A stretch of 40,859 bases of DNA from Sphingomonas sp. Root710 (GCF_001429065.1 NZ_LMIB01000012.1:1019460-1060318); one strand, 5' to 3'. Counted from the stretch's first letter, positions 1-8,514 are shown. The notes: generated by a model not told the origin, from the sequence alone. Numbers and translations are program-made.

Positions 1-970
1 CCAGCCGGTCGAGGCAAGATCGCATGGGCGCGACCCATTGCGCCATCATCTGCGCCCGCTTCATCAATAGATGCGCGTCATGCTCATCAGTAACAGCGAT
101 GCCGCCATGGAGCTGGATCATGCGGTCCGCGTTACCCAGCGCGGCCTTATGCGCCACCACGCTGGTGCCGTCCACCAACTCGGCGGCATCGACAAGGCCA
201 TCGCGCACGGCAATGGCCGCATAATAAAGCTGCGTCTTTGCGGCCTCGGCCCGGACGAGCATGTCCGCGCAGGGGTGGCGCACCGCCTGGTAGGCGCCGA
301 TGGGCCGTCCGAAAGTCTCACGGATCTTTGCATATTCCACGGTCATGGCCAGAGCGGCTTCCGCAAGACCGGTCTGCATGGCGGCTACGCCGAGTTGGGC
401 GCGCAGATACGCGCCCTCGCCTTCCACCCTCGCTATGGGCTGCATGTCCTTCAGCATAAGGGCCGCCATCGCCGTCGTCTTGTCGAGACAAGGCAGGTCT
501 TCGCGACGGACATCGTCCAGCGCATAGAGTGCCATGCATTGGGGTGAAGGGACGACTGCGAATTTCGCGCTCCTCAACCCATAATAGACATGGCTGGCGT
601 TATCCCGTCCGTGCCAGGGCATGGCGAGGCCCGCCATCGTGTCACCGGAGAGGAAACGGTCGCCCAACGCGCGACAATCGGCCGCCATCGCCACTTCTGC
701 CGCCATTGCCGTGGGTAGGATGTGCGTGGGACCAAGAGCACGACCAACCTCGCGGAAAATGATGACTTCGTCCACCAATGACATGCCAAAGCCGCCCAGA
801 TCTTCGGCAAGAGCGATGCCATACCATCCCATTTCACCGACAAGGCGCAGCACATCACTACTGATAGTGGGATCTTCCCTATGCCACATCGCCACCGGAA
901 GATGCTGCGCGAGAAAGCGAGCCGCTGAATCGGCTATTTGCGTTTCATCCGCACCCATTGTCAGTTTCAA
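1..970 (-). CDS. acyl-CoA dehydrogenase, C-terminus cut by window edge
   Basis: An FAD-dependent acyl-CoA dehydrogenase of about 320 visible residues that would introduce a 2,3 double bond into an acyl-CoA. The C-terminal half carries family landmarks: the FAD-contacting stretch RETFGRPIGAYQ and a degenerate QLHGGIAVTDE where relatives have VHGGIGYTWE. It resembles the small-subunit type of heteromeric dehydrogenases (compare the gene at 20498). I chose the TTG at 970 over the ATG at 958 because GGAGAG lies 5 nt before the TTG and the resulting start, MKLTMGADETQ, matches the usual family opening; the ATG would be about 17 nt from that site. It is divergent from the FCD regulator, and a cluster operator at 1004-1019 lies 34 nt upstream. 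The class is clear; the substrate is unknown, and a large-subunit partner is expected to the left of the window. Confidence 0.88.
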   Translation of the reverse strand, partial: MKLTMGADETQIADSAARFLAQHLPVAMWHREDPTISSDVLRLVGEMGWYGIALAEDLGGFGMSLVDEVIIFREVGRALGPTHILPTAMAAEVAMAADCRALGDRFLSGDTMAGLAMPWHGRDNASHVYYGLRSAKFAVVPSPQCMALYALDDVRREDLPCLDKTTAMAALMLKDMQPIARVEGEGAYLRAQLGVAAMQTGLAEAALAMTVEYAKIRETFGRPIGAYQAVRHPCADMLVRAEAAKTQLYYAAIAVRDGLVDAAELVDGTSVVAHKAALGNADRMIQLHGGIAVTDEHDAHLLMKRAQMMAQWVAPMRSCLDRL

Positions 971-1003
971 GAAAGCTCTCCAAGCTCAACCTCTAGCGAC
1001 CTT

Positions 1004-1019
1004 ATAGAGATTACTCAAT
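1004..1019. promoter_or_regulatory. cluster operator copy 1 (16-bp inverted repeat)
   Basis: ATAGAG-ATTA-CTCAAT, an inverted repeat with a 4-nt spacer, 34 nt upstream of the acyl-CoA dehydrogenase start on the minus strand and inside the divergent promoter region shared with the FCD regulator. It is one of 13 copies of the same pattern. That an FCD regulator binds it is inference. Confidence 0.7.
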
Positions 1020-1169
1020 AGGTGCAAGATCGTTTCCGTTTCAGGCCGTCGGCGGTAGATCAGATTTTTTTGACCAGACTGCTTCAGGCGTCTCCTCATC
1101 TGCAATCCTTCGAATTCTGATGGGAGGAGCCATTGATGTTGCAGTCCCCGATGCTCTATGTCACTGGTC

Positions 1170-1185
1170 ATTGATTAATCTCTAT
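1170..1185. promoter_or_regulatory. cluster operator copy 2, at the regulator's own start
   Basis: ATTGAT-TAAT-CTCTAT ends 18 nt before the ATG of the FCD regulator at 1204. A repressor bound here would cover the ribosome-binding region or start of its own transcript, which suggests autoregulation. Confidence 0.7.
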
Positions 1186-1203
1186 TGAGCAGCGAACATG
1201 TGA

Positions 1204-2049
1204 ATGCCTACGAAGCCGATCGCAAAGGAAAGTGACATAAGCGTGCAGCCTGCCGTCCGGCGCGCTGTCGCTATGCTACGGCAGGATTGTCTGTCCGTGG
1301 AACCGGGAGAAATGATCGGGCCAGAGGACGAATTGCTTAGCCGGTATGGTGTGAGTCGTCCCACTCTGCGGCAGGCGGCCGCGCTGGTCGGGCAGGAACA
1401 ATTGGTCTCCGCTCGACGCGGTGTCGGCGGTGGCTATTTCGCTCACCGGCCTGAAGTGTCCAGCGTCACCCATATGGCGGCGATCCTGCTGCAGGTGAAA
1501 GGCGCGCGGCTCGAGGAAATATTGCAGTCGACCGAGACCATCAGACTGGCGCTGATACCCTTGGCGGCCGCCAATCTGTCGGAAGATCAGCGAATTGAAC
1601 TGATCGAATTCCTGGAGGCCGACCGCGCGCTCGACCCCGAAGACTATGATTTTGTTTCCTTCCTCCGCGCCGAACGTCGGCACAACAGCATCATCGGGCG
1701 GGCATCAGGAAACCGCGTGCTGCATCTCTACATGCAAATTTCCCTCGAACTGGCCTCATCGCTTTCCAAGGAAGACGATATCCTGTTCGGGAAGCGGGGC
1801 CGTTATCTCGAATGGCGTGAACAGCGCAATGCGATGTTGGAAGCTGTCACACGAAGGGATCCTGAAATCGCGTTGATCGAGGCTCGCCGTTGCAGCGAAA
1901 AAGTTCGCCAATGGCTGGCCGAGGACCAAAAACGGACTCCCCCTGGAAATACCAGGAATCGGACCGAAGGTGCGGCGGCTGATATGAAAATGGCATCGGC
2001 ATGGCTCGATCCGTCGCCGCTCCCTCTGCCCAGTGACCTGAAAATCTGA
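1204..2049 (+). CDS. GntR-family regulator, FCD ligand-binding type
   Basis: A 281-residue transcription factor. Residues about 12-80 form the GntR winged helix (recognition segment GVSRPTLRQAAALV, wing RRGVGGGYFA). Residues about 95-235 are a helical FCD domain that would sense a pathway metabolite; RRHNSIIGRASGN is the usual FCD helix. The roughly 40-residue tail after the FCD domain (after WLAEDQ) is proline-rich and absent from its paralog at 18282. The ATG at 1204 is needed to keep the whole winged helix, although its ribosome-binding site is weak. Operator copy 2 lies just upstream and copy 1 controls the divergent gene, so local autoregulation is likely. It probably forms an operon with the SDR 44 nt downstream. 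The family is certain; the effector is unknown. Confidence 0.9.
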   Translation: MPTKPIAKESDISVQPAVRRAVAMLRQDCLSVEPGEMIGPEDELLSRYGVSRPTLRQAAALVGQEQLVSARRGVGGGYFAHRPEVSSVTHMAAILLQVKGARLEEILQSTETIRLALIPLAAANLSEDQRIELIEFLEADRALDPEDYDFVSFLRAERRHNSIIGRASGNRVLHLYMQISLELASSLSKEDDILFGKRGRYLEWREQRNAMLEAVTRRDPEIALIEARRCSEKVRQWLAEDQKRTPPGNTRNRTEGAAADMKMASAWLDPSPLPLPSDLKI

Positions 2050-2093
2050 AGTCTCCTGGTCGGCAGAGGCGCAATTCACGGACAGGAGAAAGC

Positions 2094-2753
2094 ATGAAAG
2101 TTATCGTGACCGGAGCAGGAGGGGTGCTGGGCGCAGCGGTCGTCGACCTCTTCGCGCAGAGCGGAAGCAGCGTTGCCCGGATCGACATGTGCTGGGAAAC
2201 CGACCGCGATGCGGGTCGTTTCTCCTGCAAGAACCTGGCGGATGCGGACGATGTCGGACCCGTACTGAGCCAAGCTGTGGAGTGGCTGACAGGCCTCGAT
2301 GCGCTAGTCAACATCGCAGGCGGGTTTGTCTGGGAAACGATCCAAGCCGGTGCTGTCGCAACCTGGCAGACGATGTTTGACACTAATCTCAAGACAGCGC
2401 TCAACGTGTCCACACTGGCGCTCCCTCACATGGATAGGGGCGCTGCGATCATCAATATTGGAGCGATGGCAGCGGGAAATGCCGCCATGGGAATGGGCGC
2501 CTATGCGGCATCAAAAGCCGCCGTCGCCCGGTTGACGGAAAGCCTCGCCGACGAACTGAAACCACGTGGCATCCGCGTGAATGCCGTGCTGCCAATGATC
2601 ATAGACACGCCTCGCAACCGAACCGATATGCCGGATGCGGACTTCAGCGCATGGACCAAGCCCGACGATATTGCTCGGGTCATACGGTTTCTGGTGTCGG
2701 ACGAGGCCCGCGCTATCAACGGAGCACAAATCCCTGTGACCAATGGAAGCTGA
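2094..2753 (+). CDS. short-chain dehydrogenase/reductase (SDR), short form
   Basis: A 219-residue NAD(P)-dependent oxidoreductase. The Rossmann motif TGAGGVLG is at the N-terminus, VNIAGG replaces the classical NNAG, and the catalytic pair is in YAASK. The usual catalytic serine 13 residues before the tyrosine is missing: the segment reads NIGAMAAGNAAMGMGAY. As far as I recall, short SDRs with an INxGAxAA strand commonly lack this serine, so I read it as subfamily character, not damage. AGGAGAAAGC precedes the ATG. It is cotranscribed with the FCD regulator (44-nt gap) and has no operator of its own. Probable role: oxidation or reduction of a hydroxyl or keto intermediate. Confidence 0.87.
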   Translation: MKVIVTGAGGVLGAAVVDLFAQSGSSVARIDMCWETDRDAGRFSCKNLADADDVGPVLSQAVEWLTGLDALVNIAGGFVWETIQAGAVATWQTMFDTNLKTALNVSTLALPHMDRGAAIINIGAMAAGNAAMGMGAYAASKAAVARLTESLADELKPRGIRVNAVLPMIIDTPRNRTDMPDADFSAWTKPDDIARVIRFLVSDEARAINGAQIPVTNGS

Positions 2754-2754
2754 C

Positions 2755-2896
2755 CCCGTCACCACAGTTTCTTTCGCCGGAGCGAGCCGCCCACCGAGCG
2801 CGGCGACCTCATAGCCTTCCTGCGCAACGCGAGCGCAACCGCCCGGCCAATGCTGCCTCCGCCCGTGACCACGGCGATGGGATGGGCTGCGGTCGC
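2755..2896 (-). pseudogene. decayed N-terminal fragment of another SDR
   Basis: Reading the minus strand from about 2896, one frame gives HPIAVVTGGGSIGRAVAL and, after a shift near 2820, a second frame gives AQEGYEVAALGGRLAPAKE. Joined, these are the first 45 or so residues of a Rossmann SDR (beta1, the glycine loop with a residue lost, alpha1, beta2). The rest of the gene is gone and the remnant runs into the 3' end of the intact SDR. There is no start codon. It accounts for the otherwise gene-free stretch 2754-3060. Confidence 0.65.
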
Positions 2897-2901
2897 AAAT
2901 A

Positions 2902-2930
2902 TTATCTCCGGATCACTATACCGGAGATAA
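2902..2930. repeat. perfect 10-bp inverted repeat, possible orphan operator
   Basis: TTATCTCCGG and CCGGAGATAA are exact reverse complements separated by 9 nt. The repeat sits directly upstream of the SDR remnant on the minus strand and about 130 nt upstream of the GMC gene at 3061. It does not match the 16-bp cluster operator. It could be the operator of the lost SDR or a second regulatory input for the GMC gene. Confidence 0.5.
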
Positions 2931-2992
2931 AATGCCGCTCGCCTTGCCCAGGAGAGGCTTGTCCGCGATCGACGAACCTCGCCGCCACCCCT

Positions 2993-3008
2993 ATTGATAT
3001 AATTCTAT
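2993..3008. promoter_or_regulatory. cluster operator copy 3
   Basis: ATTGAT-ATAA-TTCTAT, 52 nt before the GMC start at 3061. With flanks it is nearly identical to copy 6 at 7536 (one base differs over 19). Confidence 0.7.
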
Positions 3009-3060
3009 TGCCCAAAGCCGGACCGTCTATCAATTTCACGGTGCATTAAGAGAGGACATA

Positions 3061-4659
3061 ATGAACGCAGTGGATTGGATCATTGTCGGCGCGGGATCGG
3101 CGGGATGCGTGCTGGCGAATCGCCTGAGCGCGCACGGCGCACGCGTGCTGCTGATCGAAGCGGGGGGCGAAAATAATAACCGGAATATGCGGATACCCCT
3201 TGGCTTTGCCAAGCTCCTGGGCCGCCCAGAGTTCGACTGGCGCCTCCGTTCCGCCCCCGAGCCCGGCCTTGAGGGGCGAGACGTCGTCCAGTTCAAGGGG
3301 AAAGTGATCGGCGGGTCCAGTTCAATCAACGGCATGCTCTACGCGCGTGGCCATGCCGCCGATTATGACGGATGGGCGCAGCGCGGATACAAGGGCTGGG
3401 CCTGGGACCAAGTTCTGCCCTATTTCCGCAAATCAGAAAATTTTCCGGGCGGAGACACCGCAATTCACGGATCGGGCGGGGAACTCGACGTGCAAACTCC
3501 CCGCTACCGTTCGCCGTTGATGGATCGCCTGATCGCGGCGTCCGTTGAGGCGGGGTGGGGTCCGATTGACGACTATACCCGCCCCGATCCGATCGGACTG
3601 GCCCCCGCCCTCGCAACTATGCGTGGGCGCCGACGGTGCAGCAGCGCAAATGCCTTTCTCGATCCGGTGCGCGGTCGCGACAATCTGCATATTGTTTCCA
3701 ATGCGCTCGTCGAACGGCTGATTTTCGAGGGGAGGAGAGCAGTTGGGATCCGGTACCGATGCGGCGATCAGGTGCATGAGGCGCGCGCGAGGGAGGTCAT
3801 TCTCAGCGCGGGCGCATTCCATTCGCCCCAGATCCTTGAGCTGTCCGGAATTGGCGATGCGGGACGTCTGCGCGACCTGGGTATCGATGTGGTTACCCAT
3901 CTCCCGGGTGTCGGCGAAAACCTGCACGATCATCCCTTCGTTTCGCTCGCCTATCGCGTGAAGGGCGAAGCGTCCGCCAATGCCGACTTGCGCGGACTAC
4001 GGCTAGTGCGCGAGATTTGCCGCTATTTCCTTCTGGGGCGTGGGGTGTTGACGGCGACTCCCGGATTGGTGTCGGGCTATGTGAAGGCAAGGCCGTCTGC
4101 GGTTTCGGCGGATTTGCAGGTCTTTGCCCGGCCGTTCACGACCGATCCTGACAGCCGGACGTTCGAGCCGGAAAAGCTGCCCGGCCTTGGTGCCTCGATC
4201 TGCCTCTGCCGTCCGCGCAGCCGTGGCTCCTCGCATATCGCCAGCGCCGACCCCGGCGTGGCTCCCGATTTCCGTTTCAACTATATGACCGATGACGAGG
4301 ACGTCGCGCTGGCCGTCGCAGGACTGGGCATCGTCCGCAAGATCATGGGACAACCCTCGATCCGCCAGGTTATCGAAGCCGAACTGCTCCCCGGCCCTGA
4401 CCTCGACGACGAGGCTGGTCTGCGCAACTATGTCCGCCGGACCGCGTCGACCACCTATCATCCCGTAGGGACATGCCGGATGGGTGAGGATGAGGGCGCG
4501 GTGGTCGATTCGCGGCTGCGTGTCCGTTCTGTCGCGGGACTGCGTGTCGTTGACGCATCGGTGATGCCGAGCATCGTGTCGGGCAACACAAACGCGCCTA
4601 CGATCATGATCGGAGAGAAGGCCGCGGATATGATCTTGGAAGACCGCAGAAAGGCATAA
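3061..4659 (+). CDS. GMC-family FAD oxidoreductase (choline dehydrogenase-like)
   Basis: A 532-residue flavoprotein that oxidises an alcohol group. It shows the N-terminal FAD motif GAGSAG (residues 10-15) followed by LIEAGG, GMC signature 1 (GKVIGGSSSINGMLYARGH, 80-98), signature 2 (GAFHSPQILELSGIG, 251-265), and the catalytic pair His467 (HPVGTCRMG) and Asn511 (GNTNAP), as in choline dehydrogenases. No signal peptide is visible, so it is probably cytoplasmic or membrane-peripheral, passing electrons to a quinone or to oxygen. Start: ATG after AGAGGACATA. It precedes the amidohydrolase at 4749 but an operator copy lies between them. It is similar to the GMC at 10282 in its His/Asn active site. 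The substrate is unknown. Confidence 0.93.
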   Translation: MNAVDWIIVGAGSAGCVLANRLSAHGARVLLIEAGGENNNRNMRIPLGFAKLLGRPEFDWRLRSAPEPGLEGRDVVQFKGKVIGGSSSINGMLYARGHAADYDGWAQRGYKGWAWDQVLPYFRKSENFPGGDTAIHGSGGELDVQTPRYRSPLMDRLIAASVEAGWGPIDDYTRPDPIGLAPALATMRGRRRCSSANAFLDPVRGRDNLHIVSNALVERLIFEGRRAVGIRYRCGDQVHEARAREVILSAGAFHSPQILELSGIGDAGRLRDLGIDVVTHLPGVGENLHDHPFVSLAYRVKGEASANADLRGLRLVREICRYFLLGRGVLTATPGLVSGYVKARPSAVSADLQVFARPFTTDPDSRTFEPEKLPGLGASICLCRPRSRGSSHIASADPGVAPDFRFNYMTDDEDVALAVAGLGIVRKIMGQPSIRQVIEAELLPGPDLDDEAGLRNYVRRTASTTYHPVGTCRMGEDEGAVVDSRLRVRSVAGLRVVDASVMPSIVSGNTNAPTIMIGEKAADMILEDRRKA

Positions 4660-4709
4660 GCGCCGGACGACGCATGCCTCCGTCGCAAATGGATCGACTC
4701 GCCCTTTTT

Positions 4710-4725
4710 ATTCAGTTACCTCTAT
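4710..4725. promoter_or_regulatory. cluster operator copy 4
   Basis: ATTCAG-TTAC-CTCTAT lies in the 89-nt gap between the GMC gene and the amidohydrolase, ending 23 nt before the ATG at 4749. It supports that start over an in-frame ATG at 4674, which would place the operator inside the coding sequence. Confidence 0.65.
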
Positions 4726-4748
4726 ATCCAAAGCGAGAGGACGGAACG

Positions 4749-6476
4749 ATGACGGAGTATGATCTTGTCATTCGTGGCGGAGAGGTGACGGATGGCAGCG
4801 GAGCGGAACCCCGGACCGGCGATGTCGCGCTGAAAGACGGAAAAATCGCGCAGATCGGCCGGGTGAGCGGGACCGGCACGGAAGAGATCGACGCCGCCGG
4901 CTGTCTGGTCACGCCCGGCTTTGTCGATCTCCACACCCATTTCGACGGACAGGCGCTGTGGGAAAACCGCCTTACTCCCTCAAGCCAGCATGGCGTGACC
5001 ACGGCCGTCGCAGGCAATTGCGGGATCGGTTTTGCGCCCTGCAGGCCGGAGGATCATGAGACACTCATAAAGTTCATGGAGGGCGTGGAGGACATTCCCG
5101 AGGCCGTAATGGCAGAAGGTCTGCCGTGGAACTGGGAGAGCTTCGCCGACTATATGAATGCCATCGAACAGCGGAGCCTGGATATCGACCTGGGGGTGCA
5201 GGTGCCGCATTCGCCGCTGCGCATCTACACCATGGGCAAGCGCGGCGTCGATCGTGAGCCTTCGACACAAGCCGATCGCGCCCAGATGCGGGCGCTGGTC
5301 GCAGGGGCCGTCCGCGCGGGGGCAATGGGCGTCTCCACATCGCGCGCGCATGTCCACTGCGCACGCGACGGAAGCCGTGCGCCCAGCGTCGGTTCCGCCG
5401 ATGCGGAGCTGCTCGCGCTGGCGGCGGGCCTGCGCGATGCGGGAGGCGGCGTGTTCCAGCTGATCACGGAATTCACCGCTCCGGCCGAGCAGGAGTTCGC
5501 CGTGATGCGCGCCATCGCCCGGACATCCGGTCGGCCCTTGTCCTTCACCTTCACCCAGTCGGCTTCAGCGGCCGATCGCTGGAAATCGACACTGGTAATG
5601 ATGGCCGAGGCGCGTCGCGAAGGGCTCGACATCCGTGGCCAGATATTCCCCCGCCCTGTCGGCGTGCTGCTGGGGCTGGATCTGTCCTTCAATCCCTTTT
5701 CCCGGCGCGCTAGCTATCAGAAGATCCACGACTTGCCGCTGGCCGAAAAGGTGCGGATCATGCGCAATCCCGAATTCCGTGCGCGCCTGCTGGCCGAACC
5801 AGATATTCCCGAAAATCTGCCGCTGATGAACCTCGTGCTGGAGCGGTGGGCCGAGCTTTACGCCCTGGGCGATCCACCCCGCTATTTCCCCGACCCGCGT
5901 GACGCCGCCGGAGCGCGCGCGGATCGTGCAGGTGTTCCCTTGGCCGATTTCCTCTACGATCTGCTACTGACACAGGATGGCCACGCCGTGCTGTATCTGC
6001 CGATCGCCAATTTTGCCGGCAACTCGCGCAACGCTATTGCGTCCATGATGCGCGATACGAACACCGTGCTCGGTCTGGGCGACGGCGGTGCGCATTATGG
6101 ACTGATCTGCGACGCGAGCTTTCCGACCACACTGCTGACCGACTGGGTTCGCGACGCGCAGGTGGACCATCGCCTGTCTGTCGGACGGGCTATCCAGATG
6201 CTGACGTCAGAGCCTGCAGCTGCGATCGGCCTGAGCGATCGCGGGCGACTGGCTCCCGGTATGCTGGCGGACGTCAACGTGATCGACATGGCGGCATTGC
6301 GTTTGGGAACGCCGAAAGTCCGCCGTGATCTGCCCGGAGGAGGGCGACGGCTGATACAAGAAGCGCAAGGCTATCGCGTAACGATCAAGCGCGGCGCGGT
6401 AACCTATCGCAACGGCGTGGCGACCGAAGCTTTGCCGGGCGGATTATTGCGTGGGGCGGTCCGTGCCGCCGCATAG
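4749..6476 (+). CDS. D-aminoacylase-like amidohydrolase, paralog 1
   Basis: A 575-residue TIM-barrel metal hydrolase with a composite beta-sandwich (N-terminal DLVIRGGEVTDG, C-terminal RDLPGGGRRLIQ). Visible metal-site residues are His62 and His64 (DLHTHFDG), Cys91 (GNCGIGF) and Asp445 (GLGDGGAHYG), all as in N-acyl-D-amino-acid deacylases. The two other histidines of that family, normally in TSH.RDE and ISHLK segments, are not seen: here the equivalents read FQLITEFT and LSFTFTQS. It may therefore not be a true D-aminoacylase; a C-N or C-O bond hydrolase of another specificity is possible. Start ATG at 4749, just after GGACGGAACG. Its paralog is at 13175-14887, with the same architecture and Asp at the same residue number. 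Confidence 0.88.
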   Translation: MTEYDLVIRGGEVTDGSGAEPRTGDVALKDGKIAQIGRVSGTGTEEIDAAGCLVTPGFVDLHTHFDGQALWENRLTPSSQHGVTTAVAGNCGIGFAPCRPEDHETLIKFMEGVEDIPEAVMAEGLPWNWESFADYMNAIEQRSLDIDLGVQVPHSPLRIYTMGKRGVDREPSTQADRAQMRALVAGAVRAGAMGVSTSRAHVHCARDGSRAPSVGSADAELLALAAGLRDAGGGVFQLITEFTAPAEQEFAVMRAIARTSGRPLSFTFTQSASAADRWKSTLVMMAEARREGLDIRGQIFPRPVGVLLGLDLSFNPFSRRASYQKIHDLPLAEKVRIMRNPEFRARLLAEPDIPENLPLMNLVLERWAELYALGDPPRYFPDPRDAAGARADRAGVPLADFLYDLLLTQDGHAVLYLPIANFAGNSRNAIASMMRDTNTVLGLGDGGAHYGLICDASFPTTLLTDWVRDAQVDHRLSVGRAIQMLTSEPAAAIGLSDRGRLAPGMLADVNVIDMAALRLGTPKVRRDLPGGGRRLIQEAQGYRVTIKRGAVTYRNGVATEALPGGLLRGAVRAAA

Positions 6477-6568
6477 CAACCCCAGTACAGGGCAAATGCA
6501 CCTCGGAGCGATCTGATTTCCGCACCAATATAAACCGAATCGCATCCGTTACCGTAAGCCGTATGTAG

Positions 6569-6793
6569 CTATCCCTCACGGATCGAACGAACGTTTACCG
6601 CGTCCAGCAGGGTCGGATTTGCCTTCCAGTAGGCGGTGATGGCATCAAGTAATTCGGCCTCAGCCAACGCGTCATAGTCTTTGTCGGCCGGATCGAGAGC
6701 CAGGTTCGTCATGACAACCAAAGTGCGTTTCCACGCGGAATCACGCCCCCTTATCTCATACTTTGTGGTTTCAATAGTCTTGTGGCTCAGCAT
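6569..6793 (-). CDS. small hypothetical protein
   Basis: A 74-residue soluble protein that I do not recognise. It is acidic in its second half (LDPADKDYDALAEAELLDAI) and predicted helical, with a central run of hydrophobic residues (RTLVVMTNLAL) too short and polar-flanked to be a membrane segment. A good ribosome-binding site, GCAGGAGACGCCG, precedes the ATG. It follows the cupin gene by 65 nt on the same strand and so probably shares its transcript. It may be a small accessory or binding partner of the cupin protein, but only position supports that. Confidence 0.6.
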   Translation of the reverse strand: MLSHKTIETTKYEIRGRDSAWKRTLVVMTNLALDPADKDYDALAEAELLDAITAYWKANPTLLDAVNVRSIREG

Positions 6794-6858
6794 CGGCGTC
6801 TCCTGCAGTCATGATTATGGGAGCGCGCGGACCCGGTTCACATCAGTTACGGCACATT

Positions 6859-7437
6859 TTAGCCAAAGTCCGGAAATTGCCGGGCGGGGCGCTCCTCGCC
6901 TTCCCAGTCGGCCTGTTTTGCCATCATGGTCTTCGCCAGCTTTTCCCAGTAATCGCGCTTGATGGTGGGGAACGTGACATCGAAGCTGTTCGACGTGCGG
7001 AACTCGAGCAGTTCCACGCCGCCTTCCCCTGCGACATAGGTATAGGGGACATTGGACGGCACAAAGAAGCCGTCCCCTGCGGCCAGATCTTGTGTACCCA
7101 TACGCAGCGATCCGCCGATCACATAATATAGGCAATCGGCATCGTGGGCATGGAGCGGAAGCGGAAAACCGCTCTTGAACCAGATATGCGCGAGGCTGAA
7201 GCCAGGCATCGAGAACAGGAGGCGACTGGGGCCGCCCGTCCGCGAACCCGCCTTCGCCAGCAGACCCACATGGCTGCGCTGCTCGTCGTTGCAGAATTTT
7301 GCGGTCATGGCGTCACATTCGCTGAGGTCCACGCCGTCACGCCAGCGAAAGACCGCAAACTCTGGAGCTGATGGTGCCGGATCTTCATGGCGATGGGTGC
7401 TCAAGGCATCCGTCGCAATTTCATTTTCTCCTGTCAT
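6859..7437 (-). CDS. cupin-domain protein with incomplete metal site
   Basis: A 192-residue protein with a single cupin barrel in its C-terminal half. Motif 1 reads PLHAHDADCLYYVIGG: the two histidines are present but the glutamate is replaced. Motif 2 reads GDGFFVPSNVPYTYVAG, where the expected histidine after P-x-x-x-P is tyrosine. It may bind a ligand without the usual metal chemistry, or use a different metal set. The start at 7437 was chosen because GGAGAGTCCTA precedes that ATG; an upstream in-frame codon at 7470 lacks a site. It is divergent from the SDR at 7619, sharing operator copies 5 and 6. Possible roles are sensing or isomerisation of a pathway intermediate. Confidence 0.78.
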   Translation of the reverse strand: MTGENEIATDALSTHRHEDPAPSAPEFAVFRWRDGVDLSECDAMTAKFCNDEQRSHVGLLAKAGSRTGGPSRLLFSMPGFSLAHIWFKSGFPLPLHAHDADCLYYVIGGSLRMGTQDLAAGDGFFVPSNVPYTYVAGEGGVELLEFRTSNSFDVTFPTIKRDYWEKLAKTMMAKQADWEGEERPARQFPDFG

Positions 7438-7500
7438 TAGGACTCTCCGGCATAATTTCGGGCCTGACACCGATCAGCGCAAAGCTGCCCACCTCCATCT

Positions 7501-7516
7501 ATAGAGTCAACTCTAC
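7501..7516. promoter_or_regulatory. cluster operator copy 5
   Basis: ATAGAG-TCAA-CTCTAC, nearly perfect symmetry, 63 nt upstream of the cupin start (minus strand) in the divergent promoter region. Confidence 0.7.
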
Positions 7517-7535
7517 ACAGCTCGCTCAGGAGCAT

Positions 7536-7551
7536 ATTGAGATAATTCTAT
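7536..7551. promoter_or_regulatory. cluster operator copy 6
   Basis: ATTGAG-ATAA-TTCTAT, 35 bp centre-to-centre from copy 5 and 67 nt before the SDR start at 7619. One copy per divergent promoter, or cooperative binding across both, is plausible. Confidence 0.7.
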
Positions 7552-7618
7552 TGACTCCACCCTCGCGGTGCACTTGATAAGCGGTCAACAACCGACCGGT
7601 GCCGAAAGATGGGCAGAC

Positions 7619-8413
7619 ATGGTATTCCAGATGATCGAAGACAGTCCGCCCGCCCCCGATGCGCTGTTTTCCCTTGCCGACAAGACGGCCGTCATTACCG
7701 GTGCCGGCCGGGGATTGGGTCTAGAGATGGCGCGAGCGATGGCGGCGGCGGGCGCGCATGCTGTGATCACCGGCCGAACCAAGGTAACGGTTGAGCAAGC
7801 AGTCAGCCTGCTTCGGGATGAGGGGTTATCGGTGTCCGGCGCGGTCTTCGCCATCGAGGACGAAGCAGCTATGATCGCGGCCTTTGAGCGGATCGCCAGG
7901 CAACGCGGCGGCATCGACATACTTGTCAACAATGTCGGCAATCGCCTGCGTGCCCCGATCGAGGAGATAACGCCCGCCGCATTTCGCCACATGCTGGAAG
8001 TCGACCTGGTGTCGGCCTACGCCGCCAGCCGCGAGGTCGTCCGCCATATGCCGGACGGAGGCCGAATCCTGATGATCAGTTCAATCCAGGGATCGCGGGG
8101 TCGGCGTGGTGACGCCGCCTACATCACCGCCAAAGGGGGAATGATCGCGCTCACCCGCTCACTGGCCTGCGAATTCGCCCCTCGCAAGATTACCTGCAAC
8201 GCGCTAGCCCCGGGCGGCTTTACGACGGAAGCCAACAAGGACCATCTCGCCCAGCCGGAGGTTATGGAACGCGTGAAGCAGCGGTCGCCGCTGGGACGGT
8301 ATGGCCATCCGTGGGAAATCCGCGGTCCGGCCGTATTTCTCGCCTCACCTGCGGCTTCATTCATCACCGGGGCGGTTCTAGTGGTCGATGGCGGCTGGTC
8401 GGCGGCGATATAG
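7619..8413 (+). CDS. classical SDR oxidoreductase (gluconate 5-dehydrogenase-like)
   Basis: A 264-residue NAD(P)-dependent dehydrogenase with all classical SDR landmarks: TGAGRGLG cofactor loop, NNVG, catalytic serine in MISSIQG, YITAK catalytic pair, and C-terminal VVDGGW. It would interconvert a secondary alcohol and a ketone. The start is uncertain: ATG 7619 (MVFQMIED) or ATG 7631 are both ahead of the Rossmann strand; a GTG at 7568 would add 17 residues and lacks a ribosome-binding site. It stands alone between a divergent cupin gene and the GMC pair, which has its own operator. The substrate is unknown. Confidence 0.88.
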   Translation: MVFQMIEDSPPAPDALFSLADKTAVITGAGRGLGLEMARAMAAAGAHAVITGRTKVTVEQAVSLLRDEGLSVSGAVFAIEDEAAMIAAFERIARQRGGIDILVNNVGNRLRAPIEEITPAAFRHMLEVDLVSAYAASREVVRHMPDGGRILMISSIQGSRGRRGDAAYITAKGGMIALTRSLACEFAPRKITCNALAPGGFTTEANKDHLAQPEVMERVKQRSPLGRYGHPWEIRGPAVFLASPAASFITGAVLVVDGGWSAAI

Positions 8414-8514
8414 CCTCCTCTCCCGTGGCATGGCGCAGATCCCGATGGTGGCCGGATGCCCCGCTCTATCCGCAAACGGATTGAACCACAGTGAATTTGA
8501 CTTGCCATTCGTTA

